Of a stretch of DNA of 64,000 nt, positions 45,726-55,157 are shown piece after piece (positions within the stretch are counted from its first letter, which is position 1; every line of letters begins with the position of its first letter). The notes under the pieces were generated by a model. The model was not told where the DNA came from. It made no database searches and was given only the letters and a program-made list of their open reading frames with translations. The translations under genes and the position numbers were made by a program. The DNA is from Rhodobacterales bacterium. GTDB taxonomy: Bacteria > Pseudomonadota > Alphaproteobacteria > Rhodobacterales > Rhodobacteraceae. The stretch is from positions 1 through 64,000 of the forward strand of contig JAACUH010000060.1 in the NCBI GenBank assembly GCA_009993005.1, given 5' to 3'.

Positions 45726-45740
45726 GACCTTGGATACCAT
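45681..45740 (-). CDS. leuL: leuA leader peptide (leucine attenuator)
   Basis: A 19-residue open frame, MVSKVTSSALLGLLLLSRF, ends 75 bp before leuA on the same strand. Six leucine codons fall within seven consecutive codons (CTC CTC GGC CTG CTT CTT CTT). This is the arrangement of ribosome-stalling leader peptides of leucine operons. When charged tRNA-Leu is scarce, a ribosome would stall in this run and change the fold downstream. No strong ribosome-binding site is visible, which is a weakness. The peptide itself is unlikely to have another function. Confidence 0.75.
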   Translation of the reverse strand: MVSKVTSSALLGLLLLSRF

Positions 45741-45820
45741 GTCGAGGACTATACGCAGGTTTTGCGCGAGGGGAAGAGGGCCCGGGCGAAAATTTGCGGC
45801 CCGCTTGTGGCGGACGGGGA

Positions 45821-45870
45821 AAGAATTTTCGTACGAAAATTCTTGCAAGAGTTTTCGTACGAAAACTCTT
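45821..45870. repeat. Two adjacent 24-bp perfect palindromes, core TTTTCGTACGAAAA
   Basis: 45821-45844 and 45847-45870 are each perfect 24-bp palindromes with the shared core TTTTCGTACGAAAA, separated only by GC. Outer arms are AAGAA and AAGAG. A third copy lies at 58990. They are A/T-rich in a G/C-rich region, so chance is unlikely. The function is unknown; a protein-binding site or a hairpin is possible. Confidence 0.85.
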
Positions 45871-45904
45871 GGCCTCCGGCGGGGATATTTTTGGCAAGAT
45901 GAAG
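45871..45904. repeat. Dispersed CCTCCGGCGG-GATATTT element, copy B
   Basis: GGCCTCCGGCGGGGATATTT followed by TTGGCAAGATGAAG abuts the second palindrome and lies 45 bp before the SDR gene. It matches the copy at 28651 over the first 19 bases. Confidence 0.6.
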
Positions 45905-45949
45905 CTTGCGGGACTGGTCTAGGGTGGGGGCCGGGTTAGGTCTACCGGC

Positions 45950-46612
45950 ATGGATACGGCATTGGTGATCGGCGCTTCGGGCGGCATCGGGCGGGCGCTC
46001 TGCGCCGCGGTGACGGCGCGCGGCATGGCGGTGACGGGGTTGGGTCGCGCCGCCGGGTTCGATCTGCGCGACGCGGCATCGGTGGCGCGGGTGATGGGCG
46101 CCCTGGCGGGGCCGTTCGATTTGGTGCTGGTGGCAACGGGCGTGCTGGCACCGGCGGGCGGCGCGCCGGAAAAGTCGCTGGCGGCGGTCGAGGCGGGTGC
46201 GATGGCCGAGGTGATGGCGGTTAACGCCATTGGGCCGGCGCTGGTGCTGGGTCACATGGCACGGCTCTTGCCGCGCGACCGGAGGGCGGTGGTCGCGGTG
46301 CTGTCGGCGCGGGTTGGGTCTATTGGCGACAACCGGATCGGTGGCTGGCATAGCTACCGCGCGTCCAAGGCGGCGCTGAACCAGATTGTTCGGGGGGCCG
46401 CGATCGAGATCGGGCGCACGCACCGGCAGGCGGTCTGCGTGGCGCTGCATCCGGGCACGGTCGCTACATCCTTTACTGCGGGCTATGCCGGGCGGCATCC
46501 GACGGTGGCGCCGGACGAGGCGGCGACCAATCTGCTCGCGGTGCTCGACGGGTTGACCCCGGCCCAGAGCGGCGGGTTCTATGATTATGCGGGTGTGGTG
46601 GTGCCGTGGTGA
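45950..46612 (+). CDS. Short-chain dehydrogenase/reductase (SDR) family protein
   Basis: A 220-residue NAD(P)-dependent oxidoreductase. The cofactor motif is ALVIGASGGIGRALCAAVTARGMAV (a G-x3-G-x-G pattern), and the catalytic motif YRASKAAL is present with an upstream serine in VLSARVGSIGDN. VALHPGTVATSF is typical of SDRs related to CsgA. The substrate cannot be predicted. Its stop overlaps the start of the photolyase gene, so the two are co-expressed; members of this family often accompany photolyase-like genes. Confidence 0.85.
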   Translation: MDTALVIGASGGIGRALCAAVTARGMAVTGLGRAAGFDLRDAASVARVMGALAGPFDLVLVATGVLAPAGGAPEKSLAAVEAGAMAEVMAVNAIGPALVLGHMARLLPRDRRAVVAVLSARVGSIGDNRIGGWHSYRASKAALNQIVRGAAIEIGRTHRQAVCVALHPGTVATSFTAGYAGRHPTVAPDEAATNLLAVLDGLTPAQSGGFYDYAGVVVPW

Positions 46613-48144
46613 CGCCCGCGCCGCGCCTCGTGCTGGTGCTCGGCGACCAACTGACGCCCGGCCTGTCGGCGCTGGCCAGGGCCGACCGCGCCCGCGACGT
46701 CGTGGTGATGGCCGAGGTGGCCGAAGAGGCGGGCTATGTGCCCCATCACCCCAAGAAGATCGCCTTTTGCCTTGCCGCGATGCGCAAGTTTGCCGCCGTG
46801 CTGCGCGCCGAAGGCTGGCGGGTGGCCTACACGCGGCTTGACGATCCTGAGACCACCGGCAGCATCGCGGGCGAGCTGATCCGCCGCGCGGCCGAGCACG
46901 GCGCGTCAGGCGTCATCGCCACCGAGCCCGGCGAATGGCGGCTGATCGACGCGCTGGGCGCGCTGCCGATCCCGGTGCATCAGCTCTCAGACACCCGTTT
47001 CATCGCCAGCCATGCCGAGTTTGCCGCCTGGGCCGAGGGGCGCAAGCAGCTCAGGATGGAGTATTTCTACCGCGAGATGCGGCGCAAGACGGGGCTCTTG
47101 ATGGAGGGCGATCAGCCCGCGGGCGGGCAGTGGAACTTTGACCATGACAACCGCAAGCCCGCGCCGGGGGCCGTGCGCTTTGCCGGGCCGCTTCGGTTTG
47201 AGCCGGATGCGCAGGTGGCAGAGGTGCTGGCGCTGGTGGTCGGGCGCTTTGGCAACAATTTCGGCGATCTCGCGCCGTTCTGGTTTGCCACCGATGCGGC
47301 GCAGGCGCTGGCGCAGCTTGAGCATTGGTTGCGCCACGGCCTGCCGCTCTTTGGCGATTATCAGGATGCGATGGTGCGCGATGCCCCTTTCATGTACCAT
47401 TCGCTCATCAGCTTTTATATCAACGCGGGGCTTCTCGACCCGCTCGCCGTCTGCCGCGCGGTCGAGGCCGAGTGGAAGGCCGGACGCGCGCCGCTCAATG
47501 CCGCCGAGGGGTTCATCCGGCAGATCATCGGCTGGCGCGAATATGTGCGCGGCATCTATTTCCTCGAAGGGCCGGACTACGTGCGCCGCAACGCGCTGGG
47601 GCAGACCCGCGCGCTGCCTGCGCTGTTCTGGGGCGCGCCGACCCGGATGGCCTGTGTGGGCGACACCGTCGCGCAGACCCGCGCCCATGCCTATGCGCAT
47701 CATATCCAGCGGCTGATGGTGACGGGCAATTTCGCGCTGCTGGCCGGGATCGACCCCTTTGCGGTGCATGAATGGTATCTGGCCGTCTATGCGGATGCCT
47801 ATGAATGGGTCGAGGCGCCCAATGTCATCGGGATGAGCCAGTTTGCCGATGGCGGCATCATCGCGTCGAAACCCTATGTCAGTTCGGGCAATTACATCGA
47901 CAGGATGTCGGATTACTGCAAGGGCTGCGCCTACAAGGTCAAGGACAAGACCGGCCCGGAGGCCTGCCCGTTCAACCTGCTCTACTGGCATTTCCTCGAC
48001 CGGCACCGGGACAGGTTCGCCGCCAACCCCCGGATGGGGCAGATCTATGCGACCTGGGACAGGATGGCCGCGGAAAAGCGCGCCCTGATCCTGCGCGAGG
48101 CGGGCGACTGGCTGGCGCGGCTGGATGCCGGGGCGCGGGTTTAG
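46606..48144 (+). CDS. FeS-containing (6-4) photolyase / cryptochrome-like protein
   Basis: A 512-residue flavoprotein of the deoxyribodipyrimidine photolyase-related family (PhrB/CryB type), which repairs UV lesions in light. The N-terminal domain begins LVLVLGDQL. Cys350, Cys438, Cys441 and Cys454 match the spacing of the [4Fe-4S] ligands of Agrobacterium PhrB, including CKGCAYKV and EACPFN. Other blocks are GWREYVRGIYFL and SGNYIDRMSDYC. The start is GTG at 46606 or 46609, both overlapping the SDR stop. Function as a repair enzyme or a photoreceptor cannot be told from sequence. Confidence 0.92.
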   Translation: MVTPAPRLVLVLGDQLTPGLSALARADRARDVVVMAEVAEEAGYVPHHPKKIAFCLAAMRKFAAVLRAEGWRVAYTRLDDPETTGSIAGELIRRAAEHGASGVIATEPGEWRLIDALGALPIPVHQLSDTRFIASHAEFAAWAEGRKQLRMEYFYREMRRKTGLLMEGDQPAGGQWNFDHDNRKPAPGAVRFAGPLRFEPDAQVAEVLALVVGRFGNNFGDLAPFWFATDAAQALAQLEHWLRHGLPLFGDYQDAMVRDAPFMYHSLISFYINAGLLDPLAVCRAVEAEWKAGRAPLNAAEGFIRQIIGWREYVRGIYFLEGPDYVRRNALGQTRALPALFWGAPTRMACVGDTVAQTRAHAYAHHIQRLMVTGNFALLAGIDPFAVHEWYLAVYADAYEWVEAPNVIGMSQFADGGIIASKPYVSSGNYIDRMSDYCKGCAYKVKDKTGPEACPFNLLYWHFLDRHRDRFAANPRMGQIYATWDRMAAEKRALILREAGDWLARLDAGARV

Positions 48145-48153
48145 GCGGGCGGG

Positions 48154-49185
48154 TCAGAGCATCCGCGGGCGCCAGTTGACCCAGCGGCCGTGATAGTCGA
48201 TCCGGCCCAGCCGCGCGCGGATGTCACCGGGCCAGAGCCGGACGGTGAGTGCCGCGCCGGGGGTCATCCCGTCGCCCTCCATCCCTACCCAGGCGAGCGG
48301 GGCGCGCAGCGTGGCGCTGCGTCCGGCCTCTTCGATCAGCGCGGTGCCGCGCGCCTGCGCCTCGGGCGGGAAATATTGCCAGGCGATGGTGTGGAACACC
48401 ATGTGCATCTGCCCCGGCACATGGGTCAGGCGCGGGCCGAGCCAGTCGATCGCATCCGCGCGCTCCACGGTCGCCGTCGCCACACCGATGGCCGCATCGG
48501 TGAGGGTGATCCGGTCGGGCTGGTCGGCCCAGAGATAGGCGCGCAGGCGCTCGCGGTCGGTCGCGCTTGCAGGGTCGAGCGGGTTGAGGTCCACGCCGCG
48601 CCGTTCGACCACCTGCGGGTGGCGGCGGTGGGGCGGGGCGGCGCCGGTCCAGGCGGGGCGCAGGGTGAGGGCGGCGGCGGCAGGGCCGAGCGTGACGCCC
48701 CCGGCGTCGAGCGCGAAGTGGTCCCACATCAGGTTCAGCCCCGCGCTCGCCCCCAGTTCCGACAGGCGCAGGGGCAGGGCGTGGCGCGCCACCAGCCAGT
48801 GGGCGGCGGCGATCAGGGCGGCGCTGCGGCGCACCTCGTTGGTCTGCGGCGGGCTGTCGATCCAGCGGTCGATAAAGGCGGCCTGCGTGGTCATCGCCTG
48901 TTCGACCGCGTGCCAGAGCGTCCCGTCATCGACCCGGTGCGGCGGATAGCACGCCGCCAGCGCATCGCCGCGCAGCACCAGCGCATGCAGCGCCGAGGCC
49001 AGCCGCAAGGGCAGCGCCGCGCCGCGCGGGGTCACGTCGCCGGGCCAGCCAAAGAGCCTGTCGGCGAGCGGTGTGCCGGGCGCGAGCCGGTCGGCCAGCA
49101 CCGCGCAAAGCTGCGCCATGAAGGGCGAGCCGAGGTCGGCGCAATGCACCGCCTGATCGCGCAGGGCGGCGGCGAGGGGCGTCAC
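48154..49185 (-). CDS. DUF2332 family protein
   Basis: A 343-residue soluble protein with the DUF2332 pattern: AVHCADLGSPFMAQL at the start, TNEVRRSAALIAAAHWL, then LRLSELGASAGLNLMWDHF, and VERRGVDLNPLDPASATDRERLRAYLWADQPDR. The ELGASAGLNL loop resembles a methyltransferase S-adenosylmethionine-binding loop, but the activity is not established. Its start overlaps the pth stop by four bases, giving a two-gene operon. It converges on the photolyase gene with nine bases between stops. Confidence 0.8.
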   Translation of the reverse strand: MTPLAAALRDQAVHCADLGSPFMAQLCAVLADRLAPGTPLADRLFGWPGDVTPRGAALPLRLASALHALVLRGDALAACYPPHRVDDGTLWHAVEQAMTTQAAFIDRWIDSPPQTNEVRRSAALIAAAHWLVARHALPLRLSELGASAGLNLMWDHFALDAGGVTLGPAAAALTLRPAWTGAAPPHRRHPQVVERRGVDLNPLDPASATDRERLRAYLWADQPDRITLTDAAIGVATATVERADAIDWLGPRLTHVPGQMHMVFHTIAWQYFPPEAQARGTALIEEAGRSATLRAPLAWVGMEGDGMTPGAALTVRLWPGDIRARLGRIDYHGRWVNWRPRML

Positions 49186-49856
49186 CGGAAACGGTCCAGG
49201 AGACGCTCCATCGGGCTGCGGGTGTCGGGGGCGGTGCGCTCTGCGGCACTGGGTCGGGGCGTGGCGGCCTTGGCCTTGCTGTCGCGCGCGGCGGTCAGCC
49301 GCTGCGCCACCGCGTTCAGAAACCCCGGCCCGTCGCCCCCCGCCAGCCGCGCCGCGCCGTCCGAGATGCCGCGCATCAGGTCATCGAGCCAGTCCGCATC
49401 GCCCTTGGCAAAGTCGTGCAGCACATAATCCGCCACGCGGTCCTTGTGCCCCGGATGGCCGATCCCCAGCCGCACCCGCGCGTAGCTGTCGCCGATATGG
49501 GCATGGATCGACCGCAACCCGTTGTGCCCCGCATGCCCGCCCCCCGCCTTGAGCCGCAGTTTGCCCGGCGCGAGGTCAAGCTCGTCATGGAACACGGTCA
49601 GGTCGGCAGGCGCGAGCTTGTGAAAATCCACCGCCGCGCGCACCGACTGGCCGGACAGGTTCATGAAGGTTTCGGGCTTGAGCAGCAGGATCTTTTCTCC
49701 GCCCAGCATCCCTTCGGCCACCTGCCCCTGAAACTTTGCCCGCCAGGGGGAAAAGCCGTGATCGGCGGCGATCCGGTCCACGGCCATATAGCCGATGTTG
49801 TGCCGGTTCTGCGCGTATTTCGCGCCGGGATTGCCGAGGCCTGTCCAGAGTTTCAT
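49182..49856 (-). CDS. pth: Peptidyl-tRNA hydrolase
   Basis: A 224-residue cytosolic enzyme freeing tRNA from peptidyl-tRNA dropped by ribosomes. Active-site residues are visible: Asn9 in GLGNPG, His19 in NRHNIGY, Asp91 in FHDELDL and Asn112 in GGGHAGHNGLRSI. The extra C-terminal tail (about 190-224) is rich in Ala, Lys and Arg and likely disordered. In many relatives pth follows rplY directly; here rplY lies 2.5 kb upstream, separated by accessory genes. Confidence 0.95.
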   Translation of the reverse strand: MKLWTGLGNPGAKYAQNRHNIGYMAVDRIAADHGFSPWRAKFQGQVAEGMLGGEKILLLKPETFMNLSGQSVRAAVDFHKLAPADLTVFHDELDLAPGKLRLKAGGGHAGHNGLRSIHAHIGDSYARVRLGIGHPGHKDRVADYVLHDFAKGDADWLDDLMRGISDGAARLAGGDGPGFLNAVAQRLTAARDSKAKAATPRPSAAERTAPDTRSPMERLLDRFR

Positions 49857-49897
49857 GCCTCCGACTTAGCCGTTTCGGGGCGCGCTTGCCAGTGCTC

Positions 49898-50869
49898 TCA
49901 GACCATCGTGACGACCACATTGCCGCGCTTGCGCCCGGTCTCGACCCGCGCATGGGCCTGCGCGATCTGGTCGAAGGGATAGCTGCTGTCGATCAGCGGA
50001 ACGCAGGCGCCCTGCGCGGCAAGGTCGGCCAGCAGCGCCACATCGGCGGCGCGTTCCGGCGCGGGGCCGCCCAGACAACGCTTGCCCTGCGGGCCGGGGC
50101 GCAGCGCGCCCAGCATCTGCGGCAGGTCGCCCGCCACCATCAGGAACCGCCCTGCGGGCGCGAGCGCGGGCAGGGCGCGACGAAACCGGGTCGCGCCGAC
50201 GCAGTCCATGATGACATCATAGCGCGCGGCCTCGGCGGTGTAATCGTCGCTGGTGTAATCCAGCGTCCGGTCCGCGCCGATCTGCCGCATCAGCGCGGTA
50301 TTCGCGGCAGAGGTCAGCGTCGAGACCTCCGCGCCAAGGTAGCGCCCCAGTTGCACGGCGGCCGACCCCACAGCGCCCGAGGCGCCGATCACCAAGAGCC
50401 GCTCTCCCGCCTGCAGCCGCGCCTTGTCGCGCAGGTAATGCAGGGCCGTGGTGCCGCCGAAACTCAGCGCCGCCGCCTGCGCATGGCTCAGGGTGGCGGG
50501 CTTGGCCACGATGGCGGCATCGGCCTTCACCACCCGGTATTCGGCGTGGCAGCGCATCGTGACGCCGCAAAAGGCCAGCACCGCATCGCCTGGCGCAAAG
50601 CGGGTGACGCCGGGGCCGGTGGCCTCTACGATGCCCGAAAGCTCTGTCCCCAGAACGGGCTGGCGCGGGCCGCGCAGGCCGAATGCCAGCCGGATGATCA
50701 GGCCAAAGCCGCGCGGCGCGGTGCCGGATCGAAGCCGCCAGTCGCCCGAGGCGACGGTGCTGGCATGGATGCGGATCAGCACCTCGCCGGGGCCGGGCTG
50801 CGGCATCGGCAGATCGGCGATACGGACGACCTCGGGCGGGCCGTAGCGGGTGACGACGGCGGCTTTCAT
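49898..50869 (-). CDS. Zinc-independent alcohol dehydrogenase / quinone oxidoreductase family protein
   Basis: A 323-residue MDR-superfamily enzyme: MKAAVVTRYGPPEVVRIADLPMPQPGPGEVLIRI at the start, VLGTELSGIVEATGPGVTRFAPGDAV, then the cofactor loop LLVIGASGAVGSAAVQLGRYLGAEV. No zinc-ligand cysteine cluster is seen, which suits the quinone-oxidoreductase branch. The substrate is unknown. It overlaps the DUF2306 gene by four bases and starts at 50869; longer frames read through that gene. It lies in a small accessory block between pth and rplY. Confidence 0.85.
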   Translation of the reverse strand: MKAAVVTRYGPPEVVRIADLPMPQPGPGEVLIRIHASTVASGDWRLRSGTAPRGFGLIIRLAFGLRGPRQPVLGTELSGIVEATGPGVTRFAPGDAVLAFCGVTMRCHAEYRVVKADAAIVAKPATLSHAQAAALSFGGTTALHYLRDKARLQAGERLLVIGASGAVGSAAVQLGRYLGAEVSTLTSAANTALMRQIGADRTLDYTSDDYTAEAARYDVIMDCVGATRFRRALPALAPAGRFLMVAGDLPQMLGALRPGPQGKRCLGGPAPERAADVALLADLAAQGACVPLIDSSYPFDQIAQAHARVETGRKRGNVVVTMV

Positions 50870-51504
50870 GCGGCGGCTCCCTTCTGAACGTGGCGGCGCG
50901 GCGCGTGGTTGAAATATTCGGCGACCGTCAGATTGATCGCCCAGGCGGCAATCTGCGCCAGCGCCGAGGCGGTGGGGGTAAAGCTGCCCGTGGCCAGCAC
51001 CCAGGGGCCGAGGATCAGCACCGTGGTCCCGCCACCGAGGCCCAGCGCCATCGCCCGCCGCATCCAGATGTGGTGCGCCGTGATCCGCCGCCCCATCGCC
51101 GCCCGCAGTCCCAGGATCAGGCAGAGCGCCCAGGCCGGGCCGGTCAGCAGCCGGGCGGCGTAGATCAGCGGGCCATTCGCAGGCTCGGCCGGAAAGGTCA
51201 GCGTCATCCAGATCCCGCTCAGCGCCGCGACCAGCCCTGCCGCCACTACGATGCGGCCCGCCACCCGATGCCAGCGCCCGCGCCGACCGGGCGCGAATTG
51301 CAACGCGCCGAGGATCAGGAACAGCGCCCCGCCGATCGCATGCAGGAAGATGGCGGGCGGCCAGACCAGATACCGGGCGTTGTCTGGCGTCACGACGGGG
51401 TCGCCCGCCACCTCGATCAGGCGCGGCCCGGCCGAAAGGACGGGGACAAGGCTGAGGGCGATCAGGCCAGCGGGGATCAGCCACCCGGGGGTGTTCATAC
51501 GCAT
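50866..51504 (-). CDS. DUF2306 family membrane protein
   Basis: A 212-residue protein with six or so hydrophobic helices and the DUF2306 blocks LHAIGGALFLILGALQFAPGRRGRWHRVAGRIVVAAG and RRITAHHIWMRRAMALGLGGGT. Several histidines at helix ends suggest a haem- or quinone-related role, but the family is uncharacterised. It is co-translated with the downstream alcohol dehydrogenase and lies 37 bp after the XRE regulator on the same strand, so it may be under its control. Confidence 0.78.
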   Translation of the reverse strand: MRMNTPGWLIPAGLIALSLVPVLSAGPRLIEVAGDPVVTPDNARYLVWPPAIFLHAIGGALFLILGALQFAPGRRGRWHRVAGRIVVAAGLVAALSGIWMTLTFPAEPANGPLIYAARLLTGPAWALCLILGLRAAMGRRITAHHIWMRRAMALGLGGGTTVLILGPWVLATGSFTPTASALAQIAAWAINLTVAEYFNHAPRRHVQKGAAA

Positions 51505-51541
51505 CTTCTGTGTCCTTTCAGGGATTTGTGCGGTTAGGGGG

Positions 51542-51757
51542 TCAGTCGGCGTCCCACCAGAAGACCTCGTTCAGCGGAACGCCGAAGGCATGGGCGATCT
51601 GGAAGGCCAGTTCGAGAGAGGGCGCGTATTTCGCCGCCTCGATGGCGACGATGGTCTGGCGGGTGACACCCACCTTTGCGGCAAGATCCTTTTGCGTCAT
51701 CTCGCCCGCGTCGAACCGCAGGCGGCGGATGTTGTTGCTGATCGTGCCTTTTGCCAT
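51542..51757 (-). CDS. XRE-family helix-turn-helix regulator
   Basis: A 71-residue DNA-binding protein, almost only an HTH domain: [61 protein letters not shown] 51757 gives MAKGTISNN, the normal start of such short regulators; the longer frame overlaps the upstream membrane-protein gene. It lies two bases after that gene, an arrangement found in many two-gene cassettes in which the regulator represses its own promoter. Confidence 0.9.
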   Translation of the reverse strand: MAKGTISNNIRRLRFDAGEMTQKDLAAKVGVTRQTIVAIEAAKYAPSLELAFQIAHAFGVPLNEVFWWDAD

Positions 51758-51759
51758 GC

Positions 51760-52203
51760 TCAGAATCCGCGCCGGTGCAGCCAGATGCGGATCATGTCGG
51801 CACAAAGCCCGGCCGCGATCATCGCATAGATGATGTAGTGGAACACGGCAAATGCCGGATGGCCCAGCGCCAGCGCGATGAGCGCAGCCAGCAGGCCAAA
51901 GCCAAAGATCGAGAAGGCCCAGTTCATCGCCTTGAGGTCGATCAGCTTGTCACGCTCGTCCTCGTCCATGTCGGGCGTGTTTCCGGAGATGGCGGTGGCG
52001 ATGGCAAGCAGGATCTGCCCCAGGATGCCCGCCACGACAATGACCGCGATCAGGATCAGGATCGCCCGTCCGGTGAGAACCATGCCATCGGTCCCGTCGA
52101 AATAGCCCTCAGCCTTCAGCGCGCGGACGCGGACCGCGTAGATCACCGCCGCGAGCGCCGTCGTGGCCATCGAGGTTGCGTATTTGGCTTCCTGATAAGT
52201 CAT
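51760..52203 (-). CDS. Four-helix membrane protein paired with XRE regulator
   Basis: A 147-residue inner-membrane protein with about four hydrophobic helices ([64 protein letters not shown]) and a charged loop [16 protein letters not shown] do not recognise a named family; similar small membrane proteins sit next to short XRE regulators. A multi-part operator-like region precedes the gene. Function unknown. Confidence 0.65.
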   Translation of the reverse strand: MTYQEAKYATSMATTALAAVIYAVRVRALKAEGYFDGTDGMVLTGRAILILIAVIVVAGILGQILLAIATAISGNTPDMDEDERDKLIDLKAMNWAFSIFGFGLLAALIALALGHPAFAVFHYIIYAMIAAGLCADMIRIWLHRRGF

Positions 52204-52233
52204 GGCTTGTCCTGTATGCCAAAGCAGACACCG

Positions 52234-52313
52234 TGTCTGGTATATTTGACATCAATAGACGTGATTCGAGGGTAATGTCAAATATTTTTGACATGGTGTC
52301 CGGTATATCAGAC
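52234..52313 (-). promoter_or_regulatory. Operator-like repeats before the XRE/membrane-protein operon
   Basis: An 11-bp perfect inverted repeat (ATATTTGACAT at 52242-52252 and ATGTCAAATAT at 52275-52285) is overlaid by a direct repeat of GTGTCYGGTATAT (from 52234 and 52295). A further TTTTTGACAT is at 52285-52294. The region is A/T-rich, lies 31 bp before the start codon at 52203, and is likely to hold the promoter with binding sites for the XRE protein. Confidence 0.6.
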
Positions 52314-52339
52314 CTACAAACCGTGCTCCAGACACACAA

Positions 52340-52360
52340 ACGGGGCCGCGAGGGCCCCGT
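52340..52360 (-). terminator. Terminator of rplY
   Basis: An 8-bp stem ACGGGGCC/GGCCCCGT with a five-base loop, followed on the minus strand by TTTGTGTGT, lies 26 bp after the rplY stop codon. The stem is strong and the T-run is imperfect. Confidence 0.65.
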
Positions 52361-52386
52361 CTGGTCGTCTGTCAGGGATGGCGCGA

Positions 52387-52995
52387 CTATTCGTCGTCGC
52401 CCTCTTCATTGTCGGCCGACCGCAGACCCGAGGGGGCCGAGATATTGGCCACGACGAAGTTCCGATCGATCGACGGCGTCACACCTTCGGGCAGCGGGAT
52501 ATCGTTGATGTGGATGACGTCGCCGATCTGGCGGCCGGTCAGGTCCACCGTGATGTGATCGGGGATGTCACCTGCGAGCACGTTGAGCTCGACTTCGGGC
52601 CGCACGACCGTCAGCACGCCGCCGCGCTTGAGGCCGGGGGCGTCCTTGTGGTTGACGAACTCCACATGGATGAACAGGTTGAGCCGGGTGGTGCGGCGCA
52701 GGCGCAGCAGGTCCACATGGGTCGGCAGGTCCTTGACCACATGGCGCTGCACGCCACGGCAGATGACACGCACGTCATCATGGCCTTCAACCTTGAGGTT
52801 GAAGAGCGTCGACAGGAACCGGCCCGCCTTGAGCCGCTTCATCAGCGCGTTGTAGGGGATGTTGATCGGCAACGGGTCTGCGCCGCCGCCATAAACGATG
52901 CCTGGTACGTCGCCATCACGGCGAGCTTGACGAGCGGCCCCCTTGCCTGTCCCCGTCCGCACCACGGCGTGAAGATCAGGGATCTCACCAGCCAT
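52387..52995 (-). CDS. rplY: 50S ribosomal protein L25/Ctc
   Basis: A 202-residue 5S-rRNA-binding ribosomal protein of the long (Ctc/TL5) form. The N-terminal domain is [28 protein letters not shown]. The C-terminal beta domain ([44 protein letters not shown]) ends in an acidic tail NEEGDDE. ATG 52995 gives [11 protein letters not shown]; longer reading into the upstream gap is not credible. It has its own terminator and its usual partner pth lies beyond an accessory block. Confidence 0.95.
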   Translation of the reverse strand: MAGEIPDLHAVVRTGTGKGAARQARRDGDVPGIVYGGGADPLPINIPYNALMKRLKAGRFLSTLFNLKVEGHDDVRVICRGVQRHVVKDLPTHVDLLRLRRTTRLNLFIHVEFVNHKDAPGLKRGGVLTVVRPEVELNVLAGDIPDHITVDLTGRQIGDVIHINDIPLPEGVTPSIDRNFVVANISAPSGLRSADNEEGDDE

Positions 52996-53133
52996 AGTAT
53001 GTCCTTTGCGTTGTGGCCGTCCTCCAAGGGTGTACGGCCTATGAGTAGAAGCCGTGCCTATAGGGGGGAAACCGCGGTTTGAAAAGGGCGAAATTGGGCG
53101 CCGCCCCGGCGGCGGCTCCCGTGGCGGTGTGGG

Positions 53134-53167
53134 CGCCTCCGGCGGGAGTATTTCTGGCACAGAGAAG
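53134..53167. repeat. Dispersed CCTCCGGCGG-GAGTATTT element, copy C
   Basis: GCGCCTCCGGCGGGAGTATT followed by TCTGGCACAGAGAAG lies in the 184-bp gap between the amylosucrase stop and rplY. It joins the left half seen in copies A and B with the right half seen at 56418, tying all copies into one family. Confidence 0.6.
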
Positions 53168-53179
53168 CCGGATCTGCGC

Positions 53180-55084
<1,905 letters not shown>

Positions 55085-55157
55085 CCCGCTCTCCCTCCTG
55101 CCGGCGGATGCGCCGGAATTGCAGGGGACTATGACATGTTAGCGGTAGCGGGCAAGA

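Larger units (their letters stand above)
45607..45949. other. Intergenic region between leuA and the SDR gene
   Basis: This 343-bp divergent region holds the leuA attenuator (45638-45740), the leuA promoter area, a pair of 24-bp palindromes (45821-45870) and one dispersed element (45871-45904). The SDR gene at 45950 must be transcribed from the right-hand part, where no promoter is obvious. Confidence 0.7.
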
